In this document: positions 1-8,771 of the stretch, piece by piece
Numbering within the stretch: position 1 is the first letter of the stretch
Layout of the letters: the number at the start of each line of letters is the position of its first letter
Assembly (NCBI RefSeq): GCF_004803715.2
Contig: NZ_CP039383.2
Location: 682,001 to 746,000, forward strand
Source of the DNA: Luteimonas yindakuii
Lineage (GTDB): Bacteria; Pseudomonadota; Gammaproteobacteria; Xanthomonadales; Xanthomonadaceae
Length of the DNA: 64,000 nucleotides
Direction: 5' to 3'
Program-made: the position numbers and the translations under genes
The notes under the pieces: generated by a model
What the model saw: only the letters and a program-made list of their open reading frames with translations
What the model was told of the DNA's origin: nothing
Database searches by the model: none

Positions 1-1667
1 GCGTCTGGCTGGAACATTGCCTGGACAGCGTGCTCGCGCAGACCTACCCGCACTGGGAGCTGTGCGTCGCTGACGACGCGTCGACGTCGGCGCACGTCAG
101 GCAGGTGTTGCAGGACTACGCCCGCAGGGATTCCCGCATCCGCGTCCAGTACCGGCCGGTCAACGGCCATATTTCCGAGTCGACCAACACGGCGTTGGAG
201 GCGGCGCGTGGGGAATATGTTGCGCTGCTCGACCATGACGATGAGCTGCGTCCCCATTCGTTGCTGGAAATGGTGGCGGCGTTGAACGCCAACCGCCGCT
301 GGCGGCTGGTGTATTCCGACGAGGACAAGATCGACGAGCGCGGGCGGCGTTTCGACCCCTACTTCAAGCCCGACTGGAACTACGAGTTGTTCCTCGGACA
401 GAACTGCATCAGCCATTTCGGCCTGTATCACGCCGAGCTCGTGCGCGAAGTGGGCGGTTTCCGGAAAGGCTTCGAAGGTGCACAGGACTGGGACCTCGCG
501 CTGCGCTGCATTGAGCGGCTCGCACCGGACCAGATCGGCCATGTGCCTCGGGTGCTCTATCACTGGCGTGCGATCAGCGGCTCCACCGCCCTCGGCGTGC
601 AGCACAAGGACTATGCCGGCAGCGCTGGCGTGCGCGCAGTGGAAGAACATCTGCTGCGGACGGGGCAGAAGGCGACGGTAGAACCGACGGCCGCCGGTCA
701 CCTGCGCGTGTTGCGCGAACTCCCCTCGGTTCCGCGTGTCAGCCTCATCATCCCAACCCGCAACAGGGTCGAACTGCTGCGTATGTGCGTGCAGAGCATC
801 CTGGAACGGACCGACTATCCCGATTACGAAATCCTCATCGTCGACAACCAGTCGGACGAGCAGGCCACGTTCGACTATTTCCGTGAACTGGAATCCGAGC
901 CGCGCGTGCGCGTGTTGCGCTACGACGCGCCGTTCAATTACTCGCTGATCAATAATTTCGCGGCTGCGCAGGCGACCGGGACGGTCATCGGGCTGGTCAA
1001 CAACGACATCGAGGTCATCACCCCGGCCTGGTTGACCACCATGACCGCGCAGGCGCTGCGGCCTGAGATCGGAGCGGTGGGCGCGATGCTCTACTACCCC
1101 GACGACACCATCCAGCACGCGGGTGTGGTGCTGGGGATCGGGGGCGTCGCCGGCCACGTCTACACCGGCCGACGGGCAGGAACTGAAGGCCAGTGCGGCC
1201 GTGCGCTGCTGGCACAGGAGCTGTCGGCGGTTACGGCGGCCTGCCTGCTCGTGCGCAAGGAAGTGTTCGACGAGGTGGGCGGGCTCGATCCGAAGCTCGT
1301 CGTGGCGTTTAACGACGTCGACTTCTGCATCCGTGTACTCGATGCGGGCTACCGCAACATCTGGACGCCGTATGCGGAGCTCTATCATCACGAGTCCGCG
1401 TCGCGCGGATACGAGGACACGCCTGAGAAGATCGCCCGATTCAACGGCGAGGTGGACCGCATGCTCGACCGCTGGGGCGATGCTCTACTTGCCGACCCCT
1501 GTTACAACCCGAACCTGACCGTCGCCGGGATACCGTTCGATCTCGCATTTCCGCCGCGCGACCCTGTTCCCGGACGGATGGTGCCGGGAAGGACAGGGCA
1601 GTGGTCGACGAAGGAAGCTCGGACAGCCGAACGCCTGTTGCTCAATGACCCGGGAGAGAACCAATGA
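1..1667 (+). CDS. Tandem family-2 glycosyltransferase, 5' end cut by window
   Basis: The reading frame is open from base 3 and the first visible residues (WLEHCLDSVLAQTYPHWEL) lie inside a GT2 fold, so the true start is upstream. About 554 residues are visible. The first GT-A domain has DHDDE near residue 76 and YSDEDK near 105, which are nucleotide-sugar and metal-binding segments. A second GT2 domain begins near residue 245 (VSLIIPTRNR) and carries NNDIE near 332. Tandem GT2 proteins of this kind usually build O-antigen or capsule backbones at the cytoplasmic face, often transferring rhamnose. The acceptor and sugar cannot be read from sequence. The stop overlaps the next start as ATGA, so this is the head of a rightward transcript with the following lipoprotein gene. 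Confidence 0.88.
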   Translation, partial: VWLEHCLDSVLAQTYPHWELCVADDASTSAHVRQVLQDYARRDSRIRVQYRPVNGHISESTNTALEAARGEYVALLDHDDELRPHSLLEMVAALNANRRWRLVYSDEDKIDERGRRFDPYFKPDWNYELFLGQNCISHFGLYHAELVREVGGFRKGFEGAQDWDLALRCIERLAPDQIGHVPRVLYHWRAISGSTALGVQHKDYAGSAGVRAVEEHLLRTGQKATVEPTAAGHLRVLRELPSVPRVSLIIPTRNRVELLRMCVQSILERTDYPDYEILIVDNQSDEQATFDYFRELESEPRVRVLRYDAPFNYSLINNFAAAQATGTVIGLVNNDIEVITPAWLTTMTAQALRPEIGAVGAMLYYPDDTIQHAGVVLGIGGVAGHVYTGRRAGTEGQCGRALLAQELSAVTAACLLVRKEVFDEVGGLDPKLVVAFNDVDFCIRVLDAGYRNIWTPYAELYHHESASRGYEDTPEKIARFNGEVDRMLDRWGDALLADPCYNPNLTVAGIPFDLAFPPRDPVPGRMVPGRTGQWSTKEARTAERLLLNDPGENQ

Positions 1668-2218
1668 AAACGAATCTGTTTGCCTGTCGCGCCCTCGCGG
1701 TGATCGTGCTGTTGGCCTCGGTCGGCTGTGGTCAGGAGCAGGGAGCAGACGAAGCACGTCCTGCTCCCCCAAGAGCTGACGCTGCTACCGCAGATGCACC
1801 GGCCAGCGGTGAGCTGGCTCAGCTGGCTGTGCTCGACAGTGATCTCGCCGATATTCCGGTCGGTGGCCACTGCAGCCTGGATGCGATCAATGGCCATCCC
1901 GCGCCTGAGGCCGCGTTGACGGTGGGAGACGAAGTGGTCTTCAGCGGCTGGGTCGGCGATGCGCAGGGGCAGGTGCCCGACTCGGTCCATTTCGTACTGG
2001 TCAGCCAGGGCCTGTCCTACGACGCGATGTTGGACGTCGGCGTCGATCGCCTCGACGTGGCGCAGGCGCTGGGCCAGCCTGGCCTCGCGCGGTCCGGGTT
2101 CGGTCTGTCCACGGTGCTTGCGATCGAGCCCGGTACCTACACACTGGCGGCGCTGATGGGTTCGCCGGCCGGTTCGAAATGCCTCTTCAATGTTGATCTC
2201 GTCGTTGCGGCACGTTGA
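1664..2218 (+). CDS. Small predicted lipoprotein, unknown function
   Basis: A 184-residue protein whose start overlaps the preceding stop (ATGA), implying translational coupling. The N-terminus has a basic start (MKTNLFACR), a hydrophobic stretch and a cysteine at residue 23 in ASVGC, which fits a lipobox loosely. An Ala/Pro/Asp-rich linker follows to about residue 45. The rest looks like a small beta-sandwich (VGDEVVFSGWVGD, GTYTLAALMG) with two more cysteines that could pair. I do not recognise the family. Its position among glycosyltransferase genes suggests a surface-polysaccharide context, but nothing in the protein proves such a role. Confidence 0.7.
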   Translation: MKTNLFACRALAVIVLLASVGCGQEQGADEARPAPPRADAATADAPASGELAQLAVLDSDLADIPVGGHCSLDAINGHPAPEAALTVGDEVVFSGWVGDAQGQVPDSVHFVLVSQGLSYDAMLDVGVDRLDVAQALGQPGLARSGFGLSTVLAIEPGTYTLAALMGSPAGSKCLFNVDLVVAAR

Positions 2219-2298
2219 TGCATGGTGCCGGGGCAGCCGCAGCGCGTTGCCCGTGCTGAGGAACGACTGGTCTACGCCAACAGAACAGGCGGGCAGTG

Positions 2299-4968
2299 AT
2301 GGTGCCTGAGAGCACACGGGCAGGATGGCGTTCCCGGTTCGAAGCCGACCTGATCGCGCAATGGCCTGCGGCGCTTGCACTGCTGGCAGCGTGCCTGTGC
2401 CTGCTGCTTGCGGCATTCATCGCGCGGCCGGTCCCGCTTGTGCTCGAACTCGACGCGGAGATTGCGACTTCGGCCGACGGCCAGCTCTTCCATTCACGCG
2501 AAGGTGGCTATAGCGAAGATCGCTCCCAGCGGTTTGCGATCGATGTGGACGCACGCCGTGTCTACCGGATCGAGCTGGACGACCTGCGGCCGACATCGTT
2601 GCGGCTGGATCCGGGTAGCGCGCCAGGAAGAATCGTCCTGCATGAGGTGCGGTTCCAACGTGGAGGCCGGGAGGTCCGCCTGGGACCGGCCGAGCTCGCC
2701 TCGGCGGTGAAGCCGATCGGCGGCATGCAGATCGGCACTGCCGGCGACGGTCTCCCGGTCGTCGCAGTGAACGCCGATCCGCACTTCGAGTTGGAGGTGC
2801 CGGAGGACCTCCGGAATCCTGCCCGTGGCAGCAAGTCTCTCGTGGTCTTCCTGCTTGCGGCCGCGCTAGGCCTGGCGTGGTGGTCCCGCGGTGTCGCGCG
2901 CGTGGCGGCAACATGGATTTATTCGCGCCATCGTGTGCTCGTCGGTTTGCTCGTCGGGGTGGCGGGCACTCTGGTGCTGCTGCGGCTGACGGGGATCGGC
3001 ATGGTTGGAGATCGTCCGCTGCAGTCGCTGATCGCTGGCACTGCGCTGATGTTCGCGGTAGTGGCATTCTCGGTCGTCGGGCAGGTCGCGCTGCGGGCGA
3101 TGCCGGGTTGGAGTTCTGCGGCGGGCTTCCCCGTCCAAGCCATTGTCGGACAGGCGCTGCTGTTCTGCTATGTGTACGTGCGATCCCTGCCTGGCGCCTT
3201 CGGGCTGCCACTGCCGGTCACGCGTTACGAAATCGTCGCGCTCGTCGTCGTCGCTGCCGTCGTTCTGTTCCGCAACAGGTCGTCGGCTCCGGCGCTCACG
3301 GCGGAGCGGGAGCTCGGCACCTTCCACCTCGCGATCATCTATCTGTTGTGCGTGGTCGTTGCCGACCGCGAGCTCCCCAGGCTCGTCATGTTGTCGAGCG
3401 ATCCGGATGTCCACGCGTTTCTCGGCAACCAGGTGGTCCGCTTCGGCGGCGTCCCATGGCAGCAGGGCAACTGGGGCGAGGAGAGCTTCAACTATCCCGC
3501 CGGTACGGGCGTGCTGATCGCGCTGTGGGCCTGGATATCACAGCTCGATGTACGCAACGCGGTGAGCGCCCTATCGTTCATCACCTACCCGTTGGGCATG
3601 TTGGCATTGGCCTCCTGCGCAAGCCAACGCGAGCATATTGGGTTGCGGATGGCAGCGGCCTTCCTCGCGCTTGCCCTTCTGTTTTCTGCATACATGCTTC
3701 CGCTGTACGGCAACTATGTGCACATGGAAGGACTCGGGCGCATCGTGGGGTTCGCATTCCTCGCGGCCCTCGCTGCGATGGTCGTCGGGGTGTGCCGAAG
3801 GGGGCACGCAGCGCTTGCGGCGAGCGCAATATGCGCAGCGCTGGTGTTTGCACTGGTCTGCCTGAACCCCGTGAATTTCGCCGGGGCCGGCCTGCTGGTC
3901 GGCCTCGGCGTCGTGTGGTTGCTGGCGGGAGGCCGATGGAAGGCGGCGGCGACGCTGGGTGCTTCGTTGTCCGCGATCTTGCTGGTCTTCGTGGATCCGT
4001 ACTTCTTCGGCATGCTCACTGGCGGAGCGGCGTCGGAGAAGGTCGCCCTGGAAGGCTTCAGTCAGGTAGAGCTAGGCGATGGCGTGCGACAGGGGCTGCA
4101 TGAGTTGCTCGCACGCCCGTTGTTCCACCTGGGCTCGGCCGTGGAGATCATGCCGGGCGCGCCGCGGCCGGCATCGGTGCTGCTCGTCGGAGTCCCCGTC
4201 GTGGCATGGGCGTGCATCCTCGATCGTCGCGATCTGTGGCGCCTTGCCGCTTGCAGCTTTGCGTTCGTTGGCGTCTCCGCCGCTGCGCTCGCGGTTGCGC
4301 ATCAATTCGCGGCCGACCAGCGGTTCTTCCTGCTTGCACCTTATCTGCAGGTTTCGCTGGCACAGCTCAAAATCATCATCGTCGTCGCGCTATCGGTGGT
4401 GATGGTCATGCGGGTGGCGCGCAGCGGCCGGGTCGCGGCTTCGATCGCACTTGCAATGGTCATGATTTTCGCGTCGGCGTCCGTGGTCGGATCGGGCGCG
4501 AACTTCTTCCTGACGCCGAAGAAGGACTATTGCGGTGGCGTGGAGTGTCCCGCGGCGGATGATATCGCGGTGCTGCAGATGCTTCGCGAACACCTCGACG
4601 GCAGCGGAACGGACCCTCAAGAGCGGCAGGACAGGCTGCTCATTGCCAACAGGATCGTCCGCCTTGGCGGGGAGACATGGTTGTTTCCGTCCGGGGCGGG
4701 ACGTCTGGCGCCCTACGCCGGCGTGGGGCCCGTCGCGTTCTTCTACTATCAGGGCGATCCCGACTACACCACGCGCAACTACGTAGCCCATGTCTGCGAA
4801 CGGTTCGATCTTGCATGGCTGCGTGAGCAGCACGTGCGCTATGTGTTGATTCCGGCAACACCCGGAGACTGGTGCATCCATGACCATGAGGGGATCGCGT
4901 CACGGTGGGAGACCGTGGTGTCCTCAGGTAATGCCAAGGTGATCGATATCACCCGGAGTACGGAATGA
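2299..4968 (+). CDS. Large polytopic membrane protein, GT-C glycosyltransferase-like
   Basis: About 889 residues; ATG at 2299 is chosen over an in-frame GTG one codon earlier. The layout is an N-terminal membrane helix (residues 15-40), a beta-rich extracytoplasmic domain (about 45-175), then about a dozen hydrophobic segments to about residue 730, and a soluble C-terminal domain with paired cysteines (DYCGGVECP). A loop reading SSDPDVHAF followed by GNQVVRFGG resembles the acidic first periplasmic loop of GT-C enzymes that use polyprenyl-phosphate sugars. No named family is certain; a Wzy-type polymerase or an orphan membrane protein is possible. It is followed with ATGA overlap by a small EamA/SMR-like protein, which favours a lipid-linked sugar role. 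Confidence 0.65.
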   Translation: MVPESTRAGWRSRFEADLIAQWPAALALLAACLCLLLAAFIARPVPLVLELDAEIATSADGQLFHSREGGYSEDRSQRFAIDVDARRVYRIELDDLRPTSLRLDPGSAPGRIVLHEVRFQRGGREVRLGPAELASAVKPIGGMQIGTAGDGLPVVAVNADPHFELEVPEDLRNPARGSKSLVVFLLAAALGLAWWSRGVARVAATWIYSRHRVLVGLLVGVAGTLVLLRLTGIGMVGDRPLQSLIAGTALMFAVVAFSVVGQVALRAMPGWSSAAGFPVQAIVGQALLFCYVYVRSLPGAFGLPLPVTRYEIVALVVVAAVVLFRNRSSAPALTAERELGTFHLAIIYLLCVVVADRELPRLVMLSSDPDVHAFLGNQVVRFGGVPWQQGNWGEESFNYPAGTGVLIALWAWISQLDVRNAVSALSFITYPLGMLALASCASQREHIGLRMAAAFLALALLFSAYMLPLYGNYVHMEGLGRIVGFAFLAALAAMVVGVCRRGHAALAASAICAALVFALVCLNPVNFAGAGLLVGLGVVWLLAGGRWKAAATLGASLSAILLVFVDPYFFGMLTGGAASEKVALEGFSQVELGDGVRQGLHELLARPLFHLGSAVEIMPGAPRPASVLLVGVPVVAWACILDRRDLWRLAACSFAFVGVSAAALAVAHQFAADQRFFLLAPYLQVSLAQLKIIIVVALSVVMVMRVARSGRVAASIALAMVMIFASASVVGSGANFFLTPKKDYCGGVECPAADDIAVLQMLREHLDGSGTDPQERQDRLLIANRIVRLGGETWLFPSGAGRLAPYAGVGPVAFFYYQGDPDYTTRNYVAHVCERFDLAWLREQHVRYVLIPATPGDWCIHDHEGIASRWETVVSSGNAKVIDITRSTE

Positions 4969-5345
4969 TCCGCGAAATCCTCATGATTCTGTTTGTCACC
5001 TGCTCGACACTGGGCAGCCAGCTGCTGGTGAAGCGCGCGGTGACCCTGATCGCCCAGCGGGACCCGGTGCCGCAGGGCATCCAGTGGTTGCTTGCCGCGT
5101 GCTTCTCGCCGGAGGTCATTGCCGCCGTGGCCATCCAGGGTGTCGGCTTCATCGTCTGGGTCGTGGTCGTGAGCCGGATAAAGCTCGGCTTGGCCTTCGC
5201 GGTGTCCGGCTCCTTCTTCTACATCCTCATCGCGCTCTCGAGTTGGCTGCTTTACGACGAACGCCTCGGACCCCTGCAGTGGCTCGGACTGCTGCTGGTC
5301 TCGTCCGGAGTGTTGTTGATGTCGCTCTCGGGCAAGCCTGCCTGA
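4965..5345 (+). CDS. EamA/SMR-like small membrane protein, possible lipid-sugar flippase
   Basis: This 126-residue protein has four hydrophobic segments and the EamA/SMR C-terminal pattern (GLAFAVSGSFFYILIALSS, then DERLGPLQWLGLLLVSSGV). The same architecture occurs in ArnE and ArnF, which together move an undecaprenyl-phosphate aminoarabinose across the inner membrane. The start overlaps the stop of the large membrane protein (ATGA), so the two are probably made together. The family is clear; the substrate is inferred. A small multidrug exporter is the alternative, but the polysaccharide neighbourhood argues for a lipid-linked sugar. Confidence 0.75.
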   Translation: MIREILMILFVTCSTLGSQLLVKRAVTLIAQRDPVPQGIQWLLAACFSPEVIAAVAIQGVGFIVWVVVVSRIKLGLAFAVSGSFFYILIALSSWLLYDERLGPLQWLGLLLVSSGVLLMSLSGKPA

Positions 5346-5404
5346 TCTTCCCTCACGCCGACGGACGAGCGGGCGTGGCTCCCCAATACGAGACCTATCG
5401 CTAC

Positions 5405-6601
5405 ATGAAGATCCTCTGGTGCCACGAAGTCAGCTATCTGGACAAGCCCGTCTACGAATACCAGGACTTTCCCGAGCGGCTAGCCGGTCGCGGCCATGAT
5501 GTGGAGGTCATCGATTTCACGGAGGCGAAGGAGACGGCCCCGACAAGTGCGCAGGTCAGCAGGACGGGCGAAGGCGAAGTCACGCTGACGCCGATTCCCC
5601 ACGGGAACGTGCCCGGCTACAAGTTCATTGAAGGGCGCCGGAACTTCCACCGGATGCTGTCTCAACGCCTGCGTGCAGGTGACGTGGATGCAGTGTTCGT
5701 CTATTCCGTCTTCATCAATGGCACCCAGGCCGTGCGCCTTGCGAAGCGGCATGCCATCCCGGTGGTCTACCGGGTACTCGACGCCTACCACCAGCTGCGG
5801 CCCGGCATGGTCGCGCGTGGCATCCTGCGCGCCGGCGAGCGATACATCTACCGCAACGCCGACCATGTCCTGGTCACCAACGAGAAGATGGCGGACTACG
5901 TGCACACGCTTGCCGGGGCAGAGCGCGCGGCCCCGACAAGCGTGCTGGACCATGGGGTGGACTGCGCGCACTTTTCGCCACGAGCGCCGGATGCGGAGCT
6001 GGTCGCGAAGCACGCGATCAGGGATAGCGACGAGGTAGTGGTGTTCCTCGGCACCACATACGCCTTCAGCGGCCTGCTCGAACTGGTGACGCGCATGCCG
6101 GCCATCCTGCGCGAGCGGCCCAGTACCCGGTTGTTGATCGTGGGAGGGGGCGAGATGGACGCCGCGCTCGCAGCGGCCGTTCGTGAGCTCGGGCTGGAGG
6201 AACGGGTCGTGCTGACCGGCATGGTCTCCTACCAGGACGTACCGCGTTATCTGTCGCTGGGGCGCGTTGCGATCAATCCTTTCGAGATCAACGACATCAC
6301 GCGCGACATCATTCCGATCAAGATCCTCCAGTACCAGGCTTGCGGCTTGCCGGTGCTGTCGACGCCGTTGCCTGATCTCCTGCGCAAGCATGGCGAACGG
6401 TCCGGTGTGAGCTACAGCAGGTCCGATGCCCCGGACGTGTTCGTGCAGCGATTGTTGCAGATGCTGGCGGATCCGGAGGCCACTGCGGCGCAGGGCCGCC
6501 GTGGCCGTGCGTTGATGGAAACGACATTCTCGGTGGAAGTCGCTATCGATCGCCTGGAAGAGACCTTCGGCAAGCTCGCCGCGGCACGAGGCCGCGGCTG
6601 A
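5405..6601 (+). CDS. Family-4 glycosyltransferase
   Basis: A 398-residue GT-B protein. The frame is open much further upstream, but MKILWCHEVSYLDKPVYEY is a typical GT4 N-terminus, so ATG 5405 is used; an in-frame GTG at 5375 is possible, and neither has a strong ribosome site. The C-terminal half shows the GT4 core: VVVFLGTTYAFSGLLEL, LLIVGGGEMD, and near residue 295 EINDITRDIIPIKILQYQA leading to CGLPVLSTPLPDLL. Such enzymes transfer a sugar from an NDP donor with retention of configuration, here probably onto a lipid-linked O-antigen intermediate. It is the last rightward gene; wbjD converges on it seven bases away. Confidence 0.85.
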   Translation: MKILWCHEVSYLDKPVYEYQDFPERLAGRGHDVEVIDFTEAKETAPTSAQVSRTGEGEVTLTPIPHGNVPGYKFIEGRRNFHRMLSQRLRAGDVDAVFVYSVFINGTQAVRLAKRHAIPVVYRVLDAYHQLRPGMVARGILRAGERYIYRNADHVLVTNEKMADYVHTLAGAERAAPTSVLDHGVDCAHFSPRAPDAELVAKHAIRDSDEVVVFLGTTYAFSGLLELVTRMPAILRERPSTRLLIVGGGEMDAALAAAVRELGLEERVVLTGMVSYQDVPRYLSLGRVAINPFEINDITRDIIPIKILQYQACGLPVLSTPLPDLLRKHGERSGVSYSRSDAPDVFVQRLLQMLADPEATAAQGRRGRALMETTFSVEVAIDRLEETFGKLAAARGRG

Positions 6602-6608
6602 GGCCGGG

Positions 6609-7745
6609 TCAAACAGCCTTGTGCCACACCTTGCGGTTGATGTAGCTGGTATAGCTCAACAGGATCCGCAGCACCTTGTCGGCGACGTTGGTCGCGCTGT
6701 AGTCGCCAACCATGCGGGTCATCCGCCCGCCGGCATCGCGTGCGGCCGCCGCTTTCTCGACGACGTCCAATGCATTGCGGACGGTGGCCAGATCGAGGCC
6801 GGTCATGATGACCGCGCCTTCCTCGAACCCTTCCGGACGTTCATGGGCGTCGCGGATGTTGAGCGCCGGGAAGTCGAGAATCGACGATTCTTCGGTGATC
6901 GTGCCACTGTCGGAAAGCACGGCACGCGCATGCATCTGCAGGTGGACGTAGTCGAGGAAGCCGAATGGCTTGTGGAAGCGCACCCGGGCAGGTGCCGACA
7001 GGCCCATGCTTTCGATGCGCTTGCGGGTGCGGGGGTGGGTGGAGACGACCACATCGGCGTCGCGGTCCTGGGCCAGGTACGCAAGGACGTCGAACAGCTG
7101 CATCAGCTTGTCATCGGAGTCCACGTTCTCTTCGCGATGGGCACTGACGACGTAGTAGCGGCCACGCTCCAGGCCGAGCCGTGCGAGGACGGTAGACTGT
7201 TCGATACCGGGTCGGTAATGCTCGATGACTTCGCGCATCGGGCTTCCAGTGCAGATGACCTGGTCAGGAGGCAGGCCCTCCCGCAGCAAGTACTCCCTGG
7301 CGATCTGGCTGTAGGTCATGTTGATGTCGGCCAGGTGGTCGACGATCCGGCGATTGATCTCCTCCGGGACCCGGAAATCGAAGCACCTGTTGCCCGCCTC
7401 CATGTGGAAGATGGGGATCTTCCTGCGCTTGGCGGCCAGCGCGGCGAGGCATGAGTTGGTATCGCCAAGCACGAGCACGGCATCCGGTTCGATCTGTGCG
7501 AGCGCAGCGTCGGCTTTCGCGATGATCTGGCCAATGGTTTCGGCCACCGTGCTGCCGGCGGCCTCCAGGAAGACGTCGGGGCTGCGGATGCCCAGTTCCT
7601 CGAAAAAGATCCCGTTGAGCTCGTAATCGTAATTCTGTCCGGTGTGGATCAGCGAATGCGCGCAGTGTTCGTCGAGCACGCTCATCACCCGCGACAGGCG
7701 GATGATCTCAGGCCGCGTGCCAACGATGGTTGCAACCTTAAGCAC
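6609..7745 (-). CDS. wbjD: UDP-L-FucNAc-forming 2-epimerase (WbjD/CapG type)
   Basis: A 378-residue member of the UDP-GlcNAc 2-epimerase family. The GTG start at 7745 is chosen because the family N-terminus follows at once (LKVATIVGTRPEIIRLSR). HMEAGNRCFDFRVPEEINR near residue 100 is the signature of the CapG/WbjD branch. In that pathway the enzyme inverts C2 of UDP-2-acetamido-2,6-dideoxy-L-talose to give UDP-N-acetyl-L-fucosamine. Having wbjB and wbjC directly upstream supports this rather than WecB (ManNAc) activity. The start lies eight bases inside the end of wbjB, indicating coupled translation. Confidence 0.9.
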   Translation of the reverse strand: MLKVATIVGTRPEIIRLSRVMSVLDEHCAHSLIHTGQNYDYELNGIFFEELGIRSPDVFLEAAGSTVAETIGQIIAKADAALAQIEPDAVLVLGDTNSCLAALAAKRRKIPIFHMEAGNRCFDFRVPEEINRRIVDHLADINMTYSQIAREYLLREGLPPDQVICTGSPMREVIEHYRPGIEQSTVLARLGLERGRYYVVSAHREENVDSDDKLMQLFDVLAYLAQDRDADVVVSTHPRTRKRIESMGLSAPARVRFHKPFGFLDYVHLQMHARAVLSDSGTITEESSILDFPALNIRDAHERPEGFEEGAVIMTGLDLATVRNALDVVEKAAAARDAGGRMTRMVGDYSATNVADKVLRILLSYTSYINRKVWHKAV

Positions 7746-8760
7746 GCATGTTCTCCAGTGCGCCGAGCTTGCCCACGACATCTTTCACGCCCTGGATATC
7801 CAGGCGGTGGGTGTTGTGGGACGTGTAGTCGTCCAGAGCCGAAATCTCAGTTTCGCCCTCCGCGGTGTACTGCGCATAGTTCAGGTCGCGCGCGTCCGCG
7901 GGTATCCGGTAGTAGCGACCCAGATCGACCGCACGTGCCATCTCCTCCCGCGAGACCAGCGTTTCAAACAGCTTCTCACCATGCCTGGTCCCGATGATCC
8001 GGATCGGCGCATCCCTTTCGAGCATCTCCTTGAGCGCCTGCGCCAGGACCTGGATGGTCGAGGCCGGTGACTTCTGCACGAAGATGTCGCCGGGCTTTGC
8101 GTGATGGAAGGCATGCAGCACCAGCTCAACCGACTCGTCCAGCGACATCAGGAAGCGGGTCATTCCGGGGTCGGTGATCGTGATGGGCTGCCCCGACATC
8201 AGCTGATTCACGAAGAGCGGGATAACGGAACCTCGGGATGCCATGACATTGCCATAGCGGGTGGCACACAGGATCGGTCCAGTCCCCTGGCAGGCCCGCG
8301 ACTTCGCCACCATGACCTTTTCGGACAACGCCTTGGACATACCCATCGCATTGATCGGGTATACGGCCTTGTCGGTACTCAGTACAACCACTCGAGATAC
8401 TGCATTCTCGATCGCAGCATTCAGGACGTTTTCCGTGCCCAGGATGTTTGTCTGCACAGCCTGCATTGGATGAAACTCACACGACGGCACTTGCTTGAGT
8501 GCGGCAGCGTGGAATACGAAGTCGACGCCCTTGAGTGCGTCCTTGACGCTCTGGGCATCCCTGACATCGCCGAGATAGAACTTCACGCGGTCACTCGCGA
8601 TCAACGACCGCATGTCGTCCTGCTTCTTCTCGTCACGACTGAAGATGCGGATCTCACCGATGTCGGATTGCAGGAAGCGCCGCAGTACGGCGTTGCCGAA
8701 AGAGCCGGTGCCGCCCGTGATCAGCAGGCTCTTGCCCGAAAAACTGTCGAGATTTGTCAT
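7738..8760 (-). CDS. wbjB: UDP-GlcNAc 4,6-dehydratase/5-epimerase (WbjB/CapE type)
   Basis: A 340-residue extended short-chain dehydrogenase. The Rossmann motif TGGTGSFG is at about residues 15-22 and MGMSKALSEK carries a modified active-site region with Lys typical of the inverting 4,6-dehydratases. The enzyme converts UDP-GlcNAc to a 4-keto-6-deoxy-L-arabino intermediate, the first step towards UDP-L-FucNAc. It sits between wbjC (11 bp upstream) and wbjD (overlapping). By eye this gene and wbjC are AT-richer than the housekeeping genes nearby, in keeping with horizontal movement of O-antigen cassettes; I did not compute composition. Confidence 0.92.
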   Translation of the reverse strand: MTNLDSFSGKSLLITGGTGSFGNAVLRRFLQSDIGEIRIFSRDEKKQDDMRSLIASDRVKFYLGDVRDAQSVKDALKGVDFVFHAAALKQVPSCEFHPMQAVQTNILGTENVLNAAIENAVSRVVVLSTDKAVYPINAMGMSKALSEKVMVAKSRACQGTGPILCATRYGNVMASRGSVIPLFVNQLMSGQPITITDPGMTRFLMSLDESVELVLHAFHHAKPGDIFVQKSPASTIQVLAQALKEMLERDAPIRIIGTRHGEKLFETLVSREEMARAVDLGRYYRIPADARDLNYAQYTAEGETEISALDDYTSHNTHRLDIQGVKDVVGKLGALENMRA

Positions 8761-8771
8761 TGGAAGGTCTT

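Noticed and set aside
5084..5404. N-terminal extension of the GT4 gene
   Set aside because: It overlaps the small EamA-like gene in another frame and adds arginine-rich sequence not seen in GT4 enzymes.
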